Shown: one piece after another, positions 48,470 through 55,784 of the stretch | Layout: the number at the start of each line of letters is the position of its first letter | Numbering within the stretch: the stretch's first letter is position 1 | DNA from: Streptomyces sclerotialus | GTDB taxonomy: Bacteria > Actinomycetota > Actinomycetes > Streptomycetales > Streptomycetaceae | Length of the DNA: 64,000 bases | Assembly (NCBI RefSeq): GCF_040907265.1 | Contig: NZ_JBFOHP010000002.1 | Location: 3,434,501-3,498,500 of the forward strand | Direction of reading: 5' to 3' | The notes under the pieces: model-generated | The model's input: only the letters and a program-made list of their open reading frames with translations | What the model was told of the DNA's origin: nothing | Database searches by the model: none | Translations under genes and position numbers: made by a program

Positions 48470-48863
48470 ATCTCCATACGCGCCGAGCGTCATCAGCCGC
48501 GGCTCGGCCCTGGGCAGCCGGAGTGCCGGGAGCGGCCGCCCCACCAGCGGCGACAGCGTGCGGGAGGCACGGGTGTCGCCGACCATGACGCGGCCGGGCA
48601 GTTGCCGCGCCACGGCGTCCGCCCTCCGGTGGCGGGGGGGCGACGAGCCCGTGTGCCCGCCCCTGTACCGCCGCGCAGTCGCCCGCCGCCCAGATCCGCG
48701 GGCCGGCGGTACGGCAGTGCTCGGCGGTACGGCAGTGCTCGTCGGTGCGGCAGTGCTCGTCGGTGCGGGAGCCGCCGCGCGGCCGTACCGTCACGTCCGC
48801 CTGCCGGCTCCCGGAAGCCGGGCACCGCGGCGCGCCGGTCCCCGGCCGCGGGCCGGCGGTCAC
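48470..48863 (-). pseudogene. Possible remnant of an FAD-dependent reductase gene
   Basis: No intact gene is present in this ~550-nt gap. On the minus strand one frame reads GPRIWAAGDCAAVQGRAHGLVAP (48698-48636 for the core), which looks like the second FAD-binding GD-box of NirB/rubredoxin-reductase-type flavoproteins. A different frame just downstream reads QLPGRVMVGDTRASRTLSPLVG, resembling the segment that follows in such enzymes. The frames do not connect and the upstream part is replaced by an 18-bp tandem repeat, so I read this as a decayed gene. The match rests on short motifs only. Confidence 0.4.
48704..48769. repeat. 18-bp tandem repeat, about 3.7 copies
   Basis: Units read CGGCGGTACGGCAGTGCT twice, then CGTCGGTGCGGCAGTGCT, then a partial copy. 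It lies inside the apparent flavoprotein remnant. Slippage expansion in non-coding sequence is the simplest explanation. Confidence 0.85.
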
Positions 48864-48908
48864 GCTCGGCGCGTGGTGAGGTCATGAGGTTCTCCGTGCG
48901 GCGGACAG

Positions 48909-48945
48909 CACAAGGCCGGGGGTGCGGTGCACCCCCGGCCTTGTG
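48909..48945. terminator. Terminator of the seven-gene minus-strand operon
   Basis: A 16-bp perfect stem with a 5-nt loop lies immediately after the PAS gene stop, ending the cupin-to-PAS operon. Confidence 0.87.
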
Positions 48946-48951
48946 GTCGGG

Positions 48952-49782
48952 TCAGAAGGCGAGGTCGAGCGCGGCGACGCGGTCGCGGACCCGGCGCGGG
49001 TCGTTGTCGGAGAAGACGAAGCAGCGGGTGTTCTTGAGCTTGCCGTCGGTCACGTTGGCGGTGGAGAAGATGACCACCGGGACGCGCTCGCCGCTGTTCA
49101 GGAAGTCGGCACGGAAGTCGATGATCGGCGCGTCCTCGCCCCAGCGGCCCAGGAAGTCGTCGACGACCTCCTGGTCGGCGTAGATGTGGCGGATGTGGTG
49201 GCCGACGTAGGAGTCGGGCTGCGCGGTCGCGCCGACGATGTCGATGTCCTTCCAGTTGGCGTGCGAGACGGTGCCGTCCTCCTCGATCAGGTGGATGGCG
49301 ACCGGGCAGTGGTCGTAGTACGCCTGGATCAAGGCCACCGAGTCGGCGGTCACCGGCTGGTACGCCGCGTCCCGCGCGTCGACCTTGCCGATCCACGAGG
49401 CCGCGGTGGTCGCGCCCTCACGGGGCTCCGGGGACGGCGAGGGGTGGGTGGTCTCGGGGCGCAGCGCCCAGAAACCGTGGCGCTCGCCGTTCACGTCGCC
49501 GAAGCCGACGTTGGCGAAGCCGGTCGGGAACTCCTCGGCGGCGAAGACCACGGCGCGGTTCTCGACGGGGCGCCCGGCCTCGACGAGGGCGGGGTAGTTG
49601 GCGATGCCGAGGGCCTCGGGCAGTGCCTGGCCGGCCGCCGCACGCGCGCCGATCAGTTCCCTGGCCGCCTTGTTGGCGATGACGACACGGCCCTGGGCGT
49701 CGGTGACGACCATGCCGGGCGAGGACCAGTTGAACAGGTCGAGGAGCTGGTCGTCGGAGGGGTAGGAGAGCTGCGTGGACAT
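48952..49782 (-). CDS. PAS-domain-only protein
   Basis: A 276-residue soluble protein with two PAS-like regions (residues ~8-95: LLDLFNWSSPGMVVTDAQGRVVIANKAARELIG; residues ~145-260: YYDHCPVAIHLIEEDGTVSHANWKDIDIVG). No kinase, HTH, GGDEF or other output domain is present. As the last gene of a biosynthetic operon it may be a small-molecule-binding or catalytic PAS protein rather than a sensor. It could bind haem, flavin or the pathway intermediate; this is inference. AAGGAAG lies 7 nt before the ATG; the frame is open 42 codons upstream, into the SDR gene. Confidence 0.8.
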   Translation of the reverse strand: MSTQLSYPSDDQLLDLFNWSSPGMVVTDAQGRVVIANKAARELIGARAAAGQALPEALGIANYPALVEAGRPVENRAVVFAAEEFPTGFANVGFGDVNGERHGFWALRPETTHPSPSPEPREGATTAASWIGKVDARDAAYQPVTADSVALIQAYYDHCPVAIHLIEEDGTVSHANWKDIDIVGATAQPDSYVGHHIRHIYADQEVVDDFLGRWGEDAPIIDFRADFLNSGERVPVVIFSTANVTDGKLKNTRCFVFSDNDPRRVRDRVAALDLAF

Positions 49783-49829
49783 GGTTTCTTCCTTCGCTTC
49801 GTTACGGGACGTGGCGGGGCAGGCCGCGG

Positions 49830-50588
49830 TCACAGCGGCTTGCGGCTGTAGTTGAAGATCTGGCCGGTGGGGCCGTTGGGCGGGAACTCGGCGATGGAGA
49901 CGATCCATTCGGCGACCCGGCGCGCCGACTTCAGCCAGTCGGTGCGGTAGCCCTCGTTGATCGCGTCGAGGATCTCCTCGCGGATCTCCGCGTCGGGCGG
50001 GCCGCCCATCGTCATGGGGGTGGCGACCGGTCCGGGCCGCACCTCGTTGGCGACGATCCGGTGCTCGGCCAGGTCCACGGAGCAGGCGCGCATGAGGGTG
50101 GTCATGGCGGCCTTGCTGGCCGCGTACGCCCAGCGCTCCGGGGTGTAGCCGTTGGCCAGGCTCGCGCCGACGAAGGTCAGCGAGCCGCTGCCGTTCGCGC
50201 GCAGCATGGGCAGCGTCGCCTGCACCAGGTTGAGCGCGGTACGGACGTTGGACTCGTACGCGCCAGCCGGCACCGACCAGGGGACGTCGGCGAGCTGCCG
50301 CGGGCCCGGTGAGGCACCCGCGTTCAGCACGACCGCCGACACTCCGTCCGCGGTGACCTCGGCCGCCGAGGCCACGGCGTCACGTACGGATTCCTCGTCG
50401 GTCAGGTCGGCCTTGCGGTCCAGGTAGCCCGGGTGTGCCGCCAGGCGGGGATTGCCCCGCCGGGACAGGCCCACGACCTGGTAGCCGCGTTCGAGGAGCC
50501 GGGCCGCGACCGCGGCGCCGATGCCGGAGGAGGTGCCGGACACGACGGCCGTGCCGGTGGGTCGGGGGGTCTGCTCCGGCTCAGGCAC
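49830..50588 (-). CDS. Short-chain dehydrogenase/reductase
   Basis: A 252-residue classical SDR. SGTSSGIGAAVAARLLE is the nucleotide motif (first Gly replaced by Ser), VVLNAGAS the structural motif, VGASLAN carries the catalytic serine and YAASKAAM the Tyr/Lys pair. RPGPVATPM follows. It likely oxidises or reduces a hydroxyl/keto group of the pathway intermediate, possibly the beta position introduced by the P450. The GTG start overlaps the carrier-protein stop by 8 nt. Confidence 0.87.
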   Translation of the reverse strand: MPEPEQTPRPTGTAVVSGTSSGIGAAVAARLLERGYQVVGLSRRGNPRLAAHPGYLDRKADLTDEESVRDAVASAAEVTADGVSAVVLNAGASPGPRQLADVPWSVPAGAYESNVRTALNLVQATLPMLRANGSGSLTFVGASLANGYTPERWAYAASKAAMTTLMRACSVDLAEHRIVANEVRPGPVATPMTMGGPPDAEIREEILDAINEGYRTDWLKSARRVAEWIVSIAEFPPNGPTGQIFNYSRKPL

Positions 50589-50844
50589 CCTGGAAGACCG
50601 CCGCGTCGATGGCCTTCAGGGACCGCATGGTGTCGATCCGGATGGCGCCGGGCTCGAGGCGCTGTCCGTGCAGCCGCTCGATCTCGATCACCATCGAGAC
50701 GAACTGCAGGCTGGTCACCAGGGCCGAGTCGATCAGGTCGATGTCGTCGGGCACCTCGACGGGCTCGTCGTGCAGCCCCTGGATCCACTGGCGCAGCTGC
50801 TCGCGCTTGGTCTGCTCGCTGACGGCGGTGTCGGTGTTGCTCAT
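50581..50844 (-). CDS. Stand-alone acyl/peptidyl carrier protein
   Basis: An 87-residue carrier protein. The motif LIDSALVTSLQFVSMVIEIE aligns with the usual LxxDSLxF; Ser45 is the likely phosphopantetheine attachment site. The residue before it is Thr rather than the usual Asp, which is uncommon. It should carry the amino acid activated by the stand-alone adenylation enzyme in the same operon. The gene overlaps the SDR start and lies 19 nt after the P450. Confidence 0.82.
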   Translation of the reverse strand: MSNTDTAVSEQTKREQLRQWIQGLHDEPVEVPDDIDLIDSALVTSLQFVSMVIEIERLHGQRLEPGAIRIDTMRSLKAIDAAVFQGA

Positions 50845-50863
50845 GGCTGTTGTCTCCGGGTGT

Positions 50864-52021
50864 TCAGGCGGTACGGGGAGTGAAGGTGGCGGTGAAGCCG
50901 GTGGGCCGGGTGAAGGACTGGCTCTCCAGGCCCTGCCGGTCGTCGGTGATCGTGATGCGGGCGCAGCGCCGTACCAGCCGTTCGAGCAGGAGCATGAACT
51001 CCGCCTTGGCCAGCAGGGCACCGGGGCAGGCGTGCGGCCCGGCCGAGAAGGGCAGCGAGGACCGCACCGGACGGCCCGGGCGGAAGGCCTCGGGGTCCGG
51101 GAAGATCCGCGGGTCGCGGTTGGCCGCCGCGAGGGAGACCAGGACGGCCGAGTGGCGGGGCACGGTGACGCCGCCGAGCTCCAGGTCCTCCTGCACGAAC
51201 CGGGCGATCGTCTGCACCGGCGGGTACAGGCGCAGCACCTCTTCGATGAACTGCTCCCGGGCGGTGTCGTCCAGCAGTCCGGCCAGGTCGTCCTGGTGCT
51301 GCCCGAGGCAGTAGACGAGGGAGGTGATGAAGGCGCTGCTGGTCTCGGTGCCGGCCAGGAAGAACAGCAGTGCCGTGGCACGTACTTCGCTGTCGGTGAG
51401 CGAGATCGCCTTGCGGTCCCGGGTCCGTTCGATGGTGGCGAGCAGGGAGTCGGGGGCCAGGCCCCGGGCCGAGCGCTGCTCGTCGATCAGCTTCAGGAAG
51501 CGGGGCAGGCTCTGCCGGGCCGCCTCGGTCTCCACGGTCGGATGGTCCAGGAGCTTCGCCAGCGGACGGGTGAGGGTGTGGAACTCGTCCTCCAGGCTCC
51601 GGTCCACGCCCATGATCGCCGAGACGATGCCGTACGGGAGGCGGTGTGCGTAGGTGCCGTAGAAGTCGTCGGTGCGGCACCCCACGACGCTGTCCACCAG
51701 GTCGTCGATCAGCCCCGGCATCAGCTCGTCACGCCAGCGCTCGACCTGCCGGGCGGCGAGGATCGGCGCGAGCAGGGCGCGGAACGCCCGGTGTCCGGGG
51801 CCGTCGCTGTCGAGCACGTTGGGGCCGAGCACCCGTGAACTGGCCTTGAGCGGATGGTCGGCGACCAGCTCGGGCCGGTTCATGGCCTCCTGGACCACGG
51901 CGTTCCCGGTCACCGCGACCACTCCGCTGGCCAGGAAGTGCACGTCCTGGCCGGCCGGGAGGTGCCGGTACCAGCCGGGGCGGGCGAGGAGCTCGGTGGA
52001 CGGGGACGCGGTCACGGACAT
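50864..52021 (-). CDS. Cytochrome P450
   Basis: A 385-residue bacterial P450. The I-helix oxygen motif is FLAGTETSSA, the ExxR is EEVLRLYPP, the haem loop is FSAGPHACPGALLAKAE with the cysteine ligand. In clusters with a stand-alone adenylation enzyme and carrier protein, such P450s often hydroxylate the beta-carbon of the carrier-bound amino acid (as in novobiocin-type pathways); applied here this is inference. The ATG at MSVTASPSTE overlaps the preceding gene's stop by 10 nt. Confidence 0.92.
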   Translation of the reverse strand: MSVTASPSTELLARPGWYRHLPAGQDVHFLASGVVAVTGNAVVQEAMNRPELVADHPLKASSRVLGPNVLDSDGPGHRAFRALLAPILAARQVERWRDELMPGLIDDLVDSVVGCRTDDFYGTYAHRLPYGIVSAIMGVDRSLEDEFHTLTRPLAKLLDHPTVETEAARQSLPRFLKLIDEQRSARGLAPDSLLATIERTRDRKAISLTDSEVRATALLFFLAGTETSSAFITSLVYCLGQHQDDLAGLLDDTAREQFIEEVLRLYPPVQTIARFVQEDLELGGVTVPRHSAVLVSLAAANRDPRIFPDPEAFRPGRPVRSSLPFSAGPHACPGALLAKAEFMLLLERLVRRCARITITDDRQGLESQSFTRPTGFTATFTPRTA

Positions 52022-52422
52022 GTGGCGCTGCCTCCCGTGCCGATCCCCGCGATCCGCGAGAACAGGCGCATGGCGGCCAGCCACTCGGGGCCGGTGAGTC
52101 CGAGCTTGCCGGGCGGTACGTACCCGGCGCTCAGCGTTCCGCGCTCCCCGTCCGGGCCCGTCAGGCGCGCGGTGTACCGGAGTTCGCCCTCCGTGGCCGC
52201 GCCGGGACCGGAGCGGTGCGTGATGCCGTCGTACTCCACCGTGACGTGCTCGGCGAAGTTGCGCCGGATCAGTTCGTAGGCCAGGTGGACGCGGCGCTGC
52301 GGGTCGCCCTCGTCCGCGTAGCGTTCCAGGAGCGCGTCGGCGGCCTGCAGGACCCGCTCGGTGCGGCGTTTCCCCTGGACGTAGTCGAGGGCGAGCGCCA
52401 CCTGCTCAGAGCTCGTAGCCAT
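52012..52422 (-). CDS. Unknown 136-residue protein in biosynthetic operon
   Basis: I do not recognise the family. The protein (MATSSEQVALALDYVQGKRR...) has a helical N-terminal half and a beta-rich second half (HVTVEYDGITHRSG, ELRYTARLTGPDGERGTLSAGYV). No signal, membrane span or metal motif is seen; the length would allow a small alpha+beta barrel such as a SnoaL-type fold, but I cannot support that. It overlaps the adenylation gene by 17 nt and the P450 gene by 10 nt, so its production is tightly coupled to them. GC and codon use match its neighbours. Confidence 0.75.
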   Translation of the reverse strand: MATSSEQVALALDYVQGKRRTERVLQAADALLERYADEGDPQRRVHLAYELIRRNFAEHVTVEYDGITHRSGPGAATEGELRYTARLTGPDGERGTLSAGYVPPGKLGLTGPEWLAAMRLFSRIAGIGTGGSATCP

Positions 52423-53944
52423 GTGCCCGCGACACCTCCTTCTTGTCGATCTTGGTGTTGTCCAGGAGCGGGAACTCCTCGACGAAGTGGACGCGGCTGG
52501 GGACCATGTAGGCGGGCAGCCGTTCACGGAGCCGGTCGGTCACGGTCTGCGGCGTGAGCGCCTCCCCCGCCGGCGCCGTCGTCGCGAAGAGGACCAGGCG
52601 CCGCGTGCCGGTGCGGTCCCGCACGGGCACGGCGACCGACTGCCCGCAGCCGGCCGCGCGGGCCGCCGCCTCGACCTCACCGGGCTCGATGCGGTGGCCG
52701 GCCAGCTTGAACTGGCCGTCCTTGCGCCCGGAGAAGTGCAGCGTGCCCGTCTCGTCCAGCCACCCGTGGTCGCCGGTGAGGTAGACCCGGCGCCGCTCCC
52801 CCGCGATGTCGAGGTCGCGGAACGACTCGGCCGTGCGCTCGGGGGAGTTGAGGTAGCCGAGCGCGAGCCCGGACCCCGTGAGGGCGATCTCGCCCTCCTC
52901 CCCGTACGGCACGGGGACCCCGTCGCGCAGCACCATCAGGCCGGAGCCGGGCACCGGCCTGCCGACGGGGATGCCGCCCTCGGCGGTGAGGTCCTTCTCG
53001 GTGACCCGGTGGGTGCTGACGTACGCGCAGCTCTCCACCGGACCGTAGATGTTGTGGATCTCGATGCCGGGTTCGGCCGCCATCAGCTTGCCGCAGCTGT
53101 CCGGCGAGAGGCGCTCGCCGCCCAGCATGAGGACCTCCAGGCCGGACAGCGAGCCCGGGTCGAGGTCCACGAGCGCGTCGAACAGCGCGGGGGTGAGGAA
53201 GAGGTGGGTCGCGCCGCCGTCCTCGATGTAGCTGCGGACGGCCGCCGGCAGCAGCAGGTCGTCGTCGTGGACCAGGAGCGTGCCGCCCCGGATCAGCATC
53301 GACCAGACCTCCAGCGTGTACACGTCCCAGGCCACCGCGGCGGCGTTGACCAGGACGGGCGCCGGGCCCCACGGCAGGTCGGAATCGGTGGTGAACAGGC
53401 GGGTGGTGGCCCGGTGCGGGGAGAGCACGCCCTTGGGCGCTCCGGTGCTGCCCGAGGTCCAGAAGACGGTGGCGGCGTCCTGCGGGGGGACCCGGGGGAG
53501 GTCCGGGGCCGGGCCGTCCTGCCGCGCCGCGCGCAGTTCGGCGAACGTACGGCTCTCCGCCGGCAGGCCGGCCGACCGCTGCGCGCCCTCGTCGTCGGTG
53601 AGGACGAGGTCCGCGCCCATGGCCTCGACCAGGGCGGCCGTCCGGGCCTGCGGCCAGCGCACGTCGAGCATGGCGTACGCGGCACCGGTCAGCAGCACGC
53701 CGATCAGGTGGGCCGGCAGCCGGGCGCTGCGCCGGGCGAGGACCGGCACGATCCTGCCGGGCCCCACTCCGCGGCGCGACAGCTCGGCCGCGACGTGGCG
53801 CGCCTCGCGGACCAGTTCCGCGTAGGTCAGCGCTTCCGTCCGGTCGCGCACCGCGATCCGGTCCGGGTACCGCCCGGCGGTGCGGATCACCTCCTCGTGG
53901 ATCGTACGGTCGGGCACGGCCGGGCCGTGGGCGATGGAGTTCAT
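52406..53944 (-). CDS. Stand-alone NRPS-type adenylation enzyme
   Basis: A 512-residue adenylation domain without a fused carrier. Core motifs in order: LTYAEL (A1-A2 region), FWTSGSTGAPKGV (A3), AWDVYTLEVW (A4, with the amino-group-binding Asp), YGPVES (A5), YLTGDHGW (A7), GRKDGQFKLAGHRIEPGEVE (A8) and DNTKIDKKEV (A10, catalytic Lys). The conserved A4 Asp argues for an alpha-amino acid substrate. My hand-read pocket (about D-V-L-F-M-G-I-A-Y-K) matches no code I know. It should load the carrier protein encoded in the same operon. AGGAGG lies 7 nt before the ATG. Confidence 0.9.
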   Translation of the reverse strand: MNSIAHGPAVPDRTIHEEVIRTAGRYPDRIAVRDRTEALTYAELVREARHVAAELSRRGVGPGRIVPVLARRSARLPAHLIGVLLTGAAYAMLDVRWPQARTAALVEAMGADLVLTDDEGAQRSAGLPAESRTFAELRAARQDGPAPDLPRVPPQDAATVFWTSGSTGAPKGVLSPHRATTRLFTTDSDLPWGPAPVLVNAAAVAWDVYTLEVWSMLIRGGTLLVHDDDLLLPAAVRSYIEDGGATHLFLTPALFDALVDLDPGSLSGLEVLMLGGERLSPDSCGKLMAAEPGIEIHNIYGPVESCAYVSTHRVTEKDLTAEGGIPVGRPVPGSGLMVLRDGVPVPYGEEGEIALTGSGLALGYLNSPERTAESFRDLDIAGERRRVYLTGDHGWLDETGTLHFSGRKDGQFKLAGHRIEPGEVEAAARAAGCGQSVAVPVRDRTGTRRLVLFATTAPAGEALTPQTVTDRLRERLPAYMVPSRVHFVEEFPLLDNTKIDKKEVSRAHGYEL

Positions 53945-53976
53945 CTGCGGTTCCTCCTGGACCTCCGGTCCGCCGG

Positions 53977-54345
53977 TCAGTCGAACCGCATGGACGACGG
54001 CACGATCGACCCGGGGACCAGGTCCAGCCGTGCGGGGGCGGAGAACTCCAGGAGGACCGCGCCGCCCTCGCCGACCCGGGTGGCCGTGTGGCGCTTGCGG
54101 GCCGGGATGAAGGCGACGTCACCGGCGTTGAGCTCGTACTCGACGCCCTCGACCTCGAAGACCAGGGTGCCCTCGGTGACCACGACCCACTGCTCGTTGT
54201 CGTGCCAGTGCGGCTGCATGTTCAGCTCGCCCGACTCGGGGGCGATCACCTGGAGGCAGGACATCTCCTGTCCGAAGGCCAGCCGGCGCTCCAGCGCGAT
54301 TCCCTCACCGGGAAGAACCTCGCTCTTCTCCCACTCGATCTTCAA
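53977..54345 (-). CDS. Small cupin-domain protein (start uncertain)
   Basis: A ~122-residue single cupin. Motif 1 is MQPHWHDNEQWVVVTEGTLVFEVEG (two His and the Glu), motif 2 is GDVAFIPARKRHTATR, so a complete metal site is present. It may be a dioxygenase or isomerase in the pathway. There is no ATG or GTG in a sensible place; the TTG at 54345 is the best candidate, but the frame stays open upstream and a sensible TEIHETKDGDFEL segment could be included from an ATT. First gene of the operon, 32 nt before the adenylation gene. The gap to the divergent luxR gene holds promoters only. Confidence 0.75.
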   Translation of the reverse strand: MKIEWEKSEVLPGEGIALERRLAFGQEMSCLQVIAPESGELNMQPHWHDNEQWVVVTEGTLVFEVEGVEYELNAGDVAFIPARKRHTATRVGEGGAVLLEFSAPARLDLVPGSIVPSSMRFD

Positions 54346-54625
54346 CTCGAAGTCACCGTCTTTCGTCTCGTGAATTTCTGTCCGGCTCGGACATGGAACA
54401 GGCTGTGGTGAATTCGGCGGACCGGCAATGGGACCTAAGTACGGGTGTTCCGCGCGGCCGTGCGGACCTGATGGAGAACCGGGACACCTGACAGACCGCC
54501 GGGTCGCCGCTGGCGCCCGGGCCGTGCACCCGGCACGATCCCGCCCGGGTCGCACCGCGGCGGTACGCACCGCTCCGACCGGCCCTGACTCCCCGCCACT
54601 ACGCCCGCACGTACCGGAGAGACAG

Positions 54626-54967
54626 ATGATCGTCCGCCTTGCGGAGGCCCCCCGGGACCCGGGGACCGACAGCCTCCCGAACCTCCCCGATCCGTACCGC
54701 TGGAGTACGGCGGTCGACCGTGTCGACTCCCTGTCGGCGCGCGAGAGGACCATTCTCGTACTGCTCGGAAACGGTGATTCGAATCGCTCGATCTCGCGTC
54801 GCCTCGACATTTCCGAGCGCACGGTGAAATCACATATGAGCCAGATACTCGCGAAACTCGGAGTGGAATCCCGGCTGCAGGCGGGACTGGTCGCGTGCGC
54901 CTGGGCGCAGACCTGTCCGGCGGCCCGTCACCCGGAGAGGAGGCCGGCCGGTGTCCGCGCCGCCTGA
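54626..54967 (+). CDS. LuxR-type regulator without receiver domain
   Basis: A 113-residue protein whose central part is a LuxR HTH: LSARERTILVLLGNGDSNRSISRRLDISERTVKSHMSQILAKLGVESRLQAG split around the recognition helix. No receiver or ATPase domain is present. It probably regulates the cluster; it is divergent from the cupin operon and first in the thioesterase-leuA2-aminotransferase operon. The ATG follows GGAGAG; the frame is open 66 codons upstream but reads as non-coding. Its end overlaps the thioesterase start by 17 nt. Confidence 0.82.
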   Translation: MIVRLAEAPRDPGTDSLPNLPDPYRWSTAVDRVDSLSARERTILVLLGNGDSNRSISRRLDISERTVKSHMSQILAKLGVESRLQAGLVACAWAQTCPAARHPERRPAGVRAA

Positions 54968-55742
54968 GCACCGCGCCGGCGCCCCGGCCCCGCTGCGCAT
55001 CGGACCGTCCGACCCCGCCGTACGCGTCCTCGCCCTGCACCACGCGGGCGGATCGGCCGCGGCGTTCCTGCCGCTGCTGCCCCACCTGCCCGCCGAGTGC
55101 GAGCTCGTCCTGCTCGAACTGCCCAACCGCGCGGCCAGGCCGGGACTGTCACCCGACGACTTCGAGGACGCCCTGCGCGGCCTGGCGGCTCAGGCCCATC
55201 CGCTGGTGGACCGGCCGACCGTGGTGCTCGGCCACAGTCTGGGCGCGCTGTTCGCGCACTCCGTCACGGCCTCGCTGCCCGCACACCGGCAGCGGCTCGT
55301 GCACGCCCTGATCCTCTCCGCCTCCCCGTTCGCCCCGCAGGACGGCATCCCGCCGCACCGGCGCCCCCCGGCCCCCTTCGCGCACCGCACCGAGGCACAG
55401 CTCACCGAGGACCTGCGGCTCTTCGGCGGCTCCCCGGACGCGCTCTTCGCCGACCCGGCCCGGCTCGCCGACGCCGTACGGCTGCTCGGGCTCGACATGC
55501 ACCTCACCGACACCTATCCCGGCGGGCCCGCCGTCCCCGTACCGCACCACCTCTGGCACGGCCTGGAGGACCCCACCCACGTACCCGGCGTACTGAGCCG
55601 CAGCGCCGACTCCGCCGCCTCCGTGGGCGCCGGCGCCGAGGTCCGTGCCTTCCCCGGCGGGCACTTCTTCCTCTTCTCGGGTCAGGAACCCGCGGCCGAG
55701 CTCGGCCGCATCGCCGCCGCGGCGGCCCGCGCCACGCGCTGA
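54951..55742 (+). CDS. Type II thioesterase
   Basis: A 263-residue alpha/beta hydrolase of the external thioesterase family. LHHAGGSAAAF is the oxyanion region, LGHSLGALFAH the nucleophile elbow, and FPGGHFFLF the catalytic histidine; LWHGLEDPTHV lies near the acid. These enzymes clear misloaded carrier proteins or release product from a stand-alone carrier. GTG start inside the luxR 3' end, so the two are coupled. Confidence 0.88.
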   Translation: MSAPPEHRAGAPAPLRIGPSDPAVRVLALHHAGGSAAAFLPLLPHLPAECELVLLELPNRAARPGLSPDDFEDALRGLAAQAHPLVDRPTVVLGHSLGALFAHSVTASLPAHRQRLVHALILSASPFAPQDGIPPHRRPPAPFAHRTEAQLTEDLRLFGGSPDALFADPARLADAVRLLGLDMHLTDTYPGGPAVPVPHHLWHGLEDPTHVPGVLSRSADSAASVGAGAEVRAFPGGHFFLFSGQEPAAELGRIAAAAARATR

Positions 55743-55784
55743 CCCGACCGTCCCCTCAACCGCCGGAAGCTGGAGAAACCCGCT

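Noticed and set aside
48602..49183. Plus-strand frame of 193 codons over the repeat region
   Set aside because: It is arginine/serine-rich, includes the tandem repeat and runs antisense into the PAS gene. No family features are seen.
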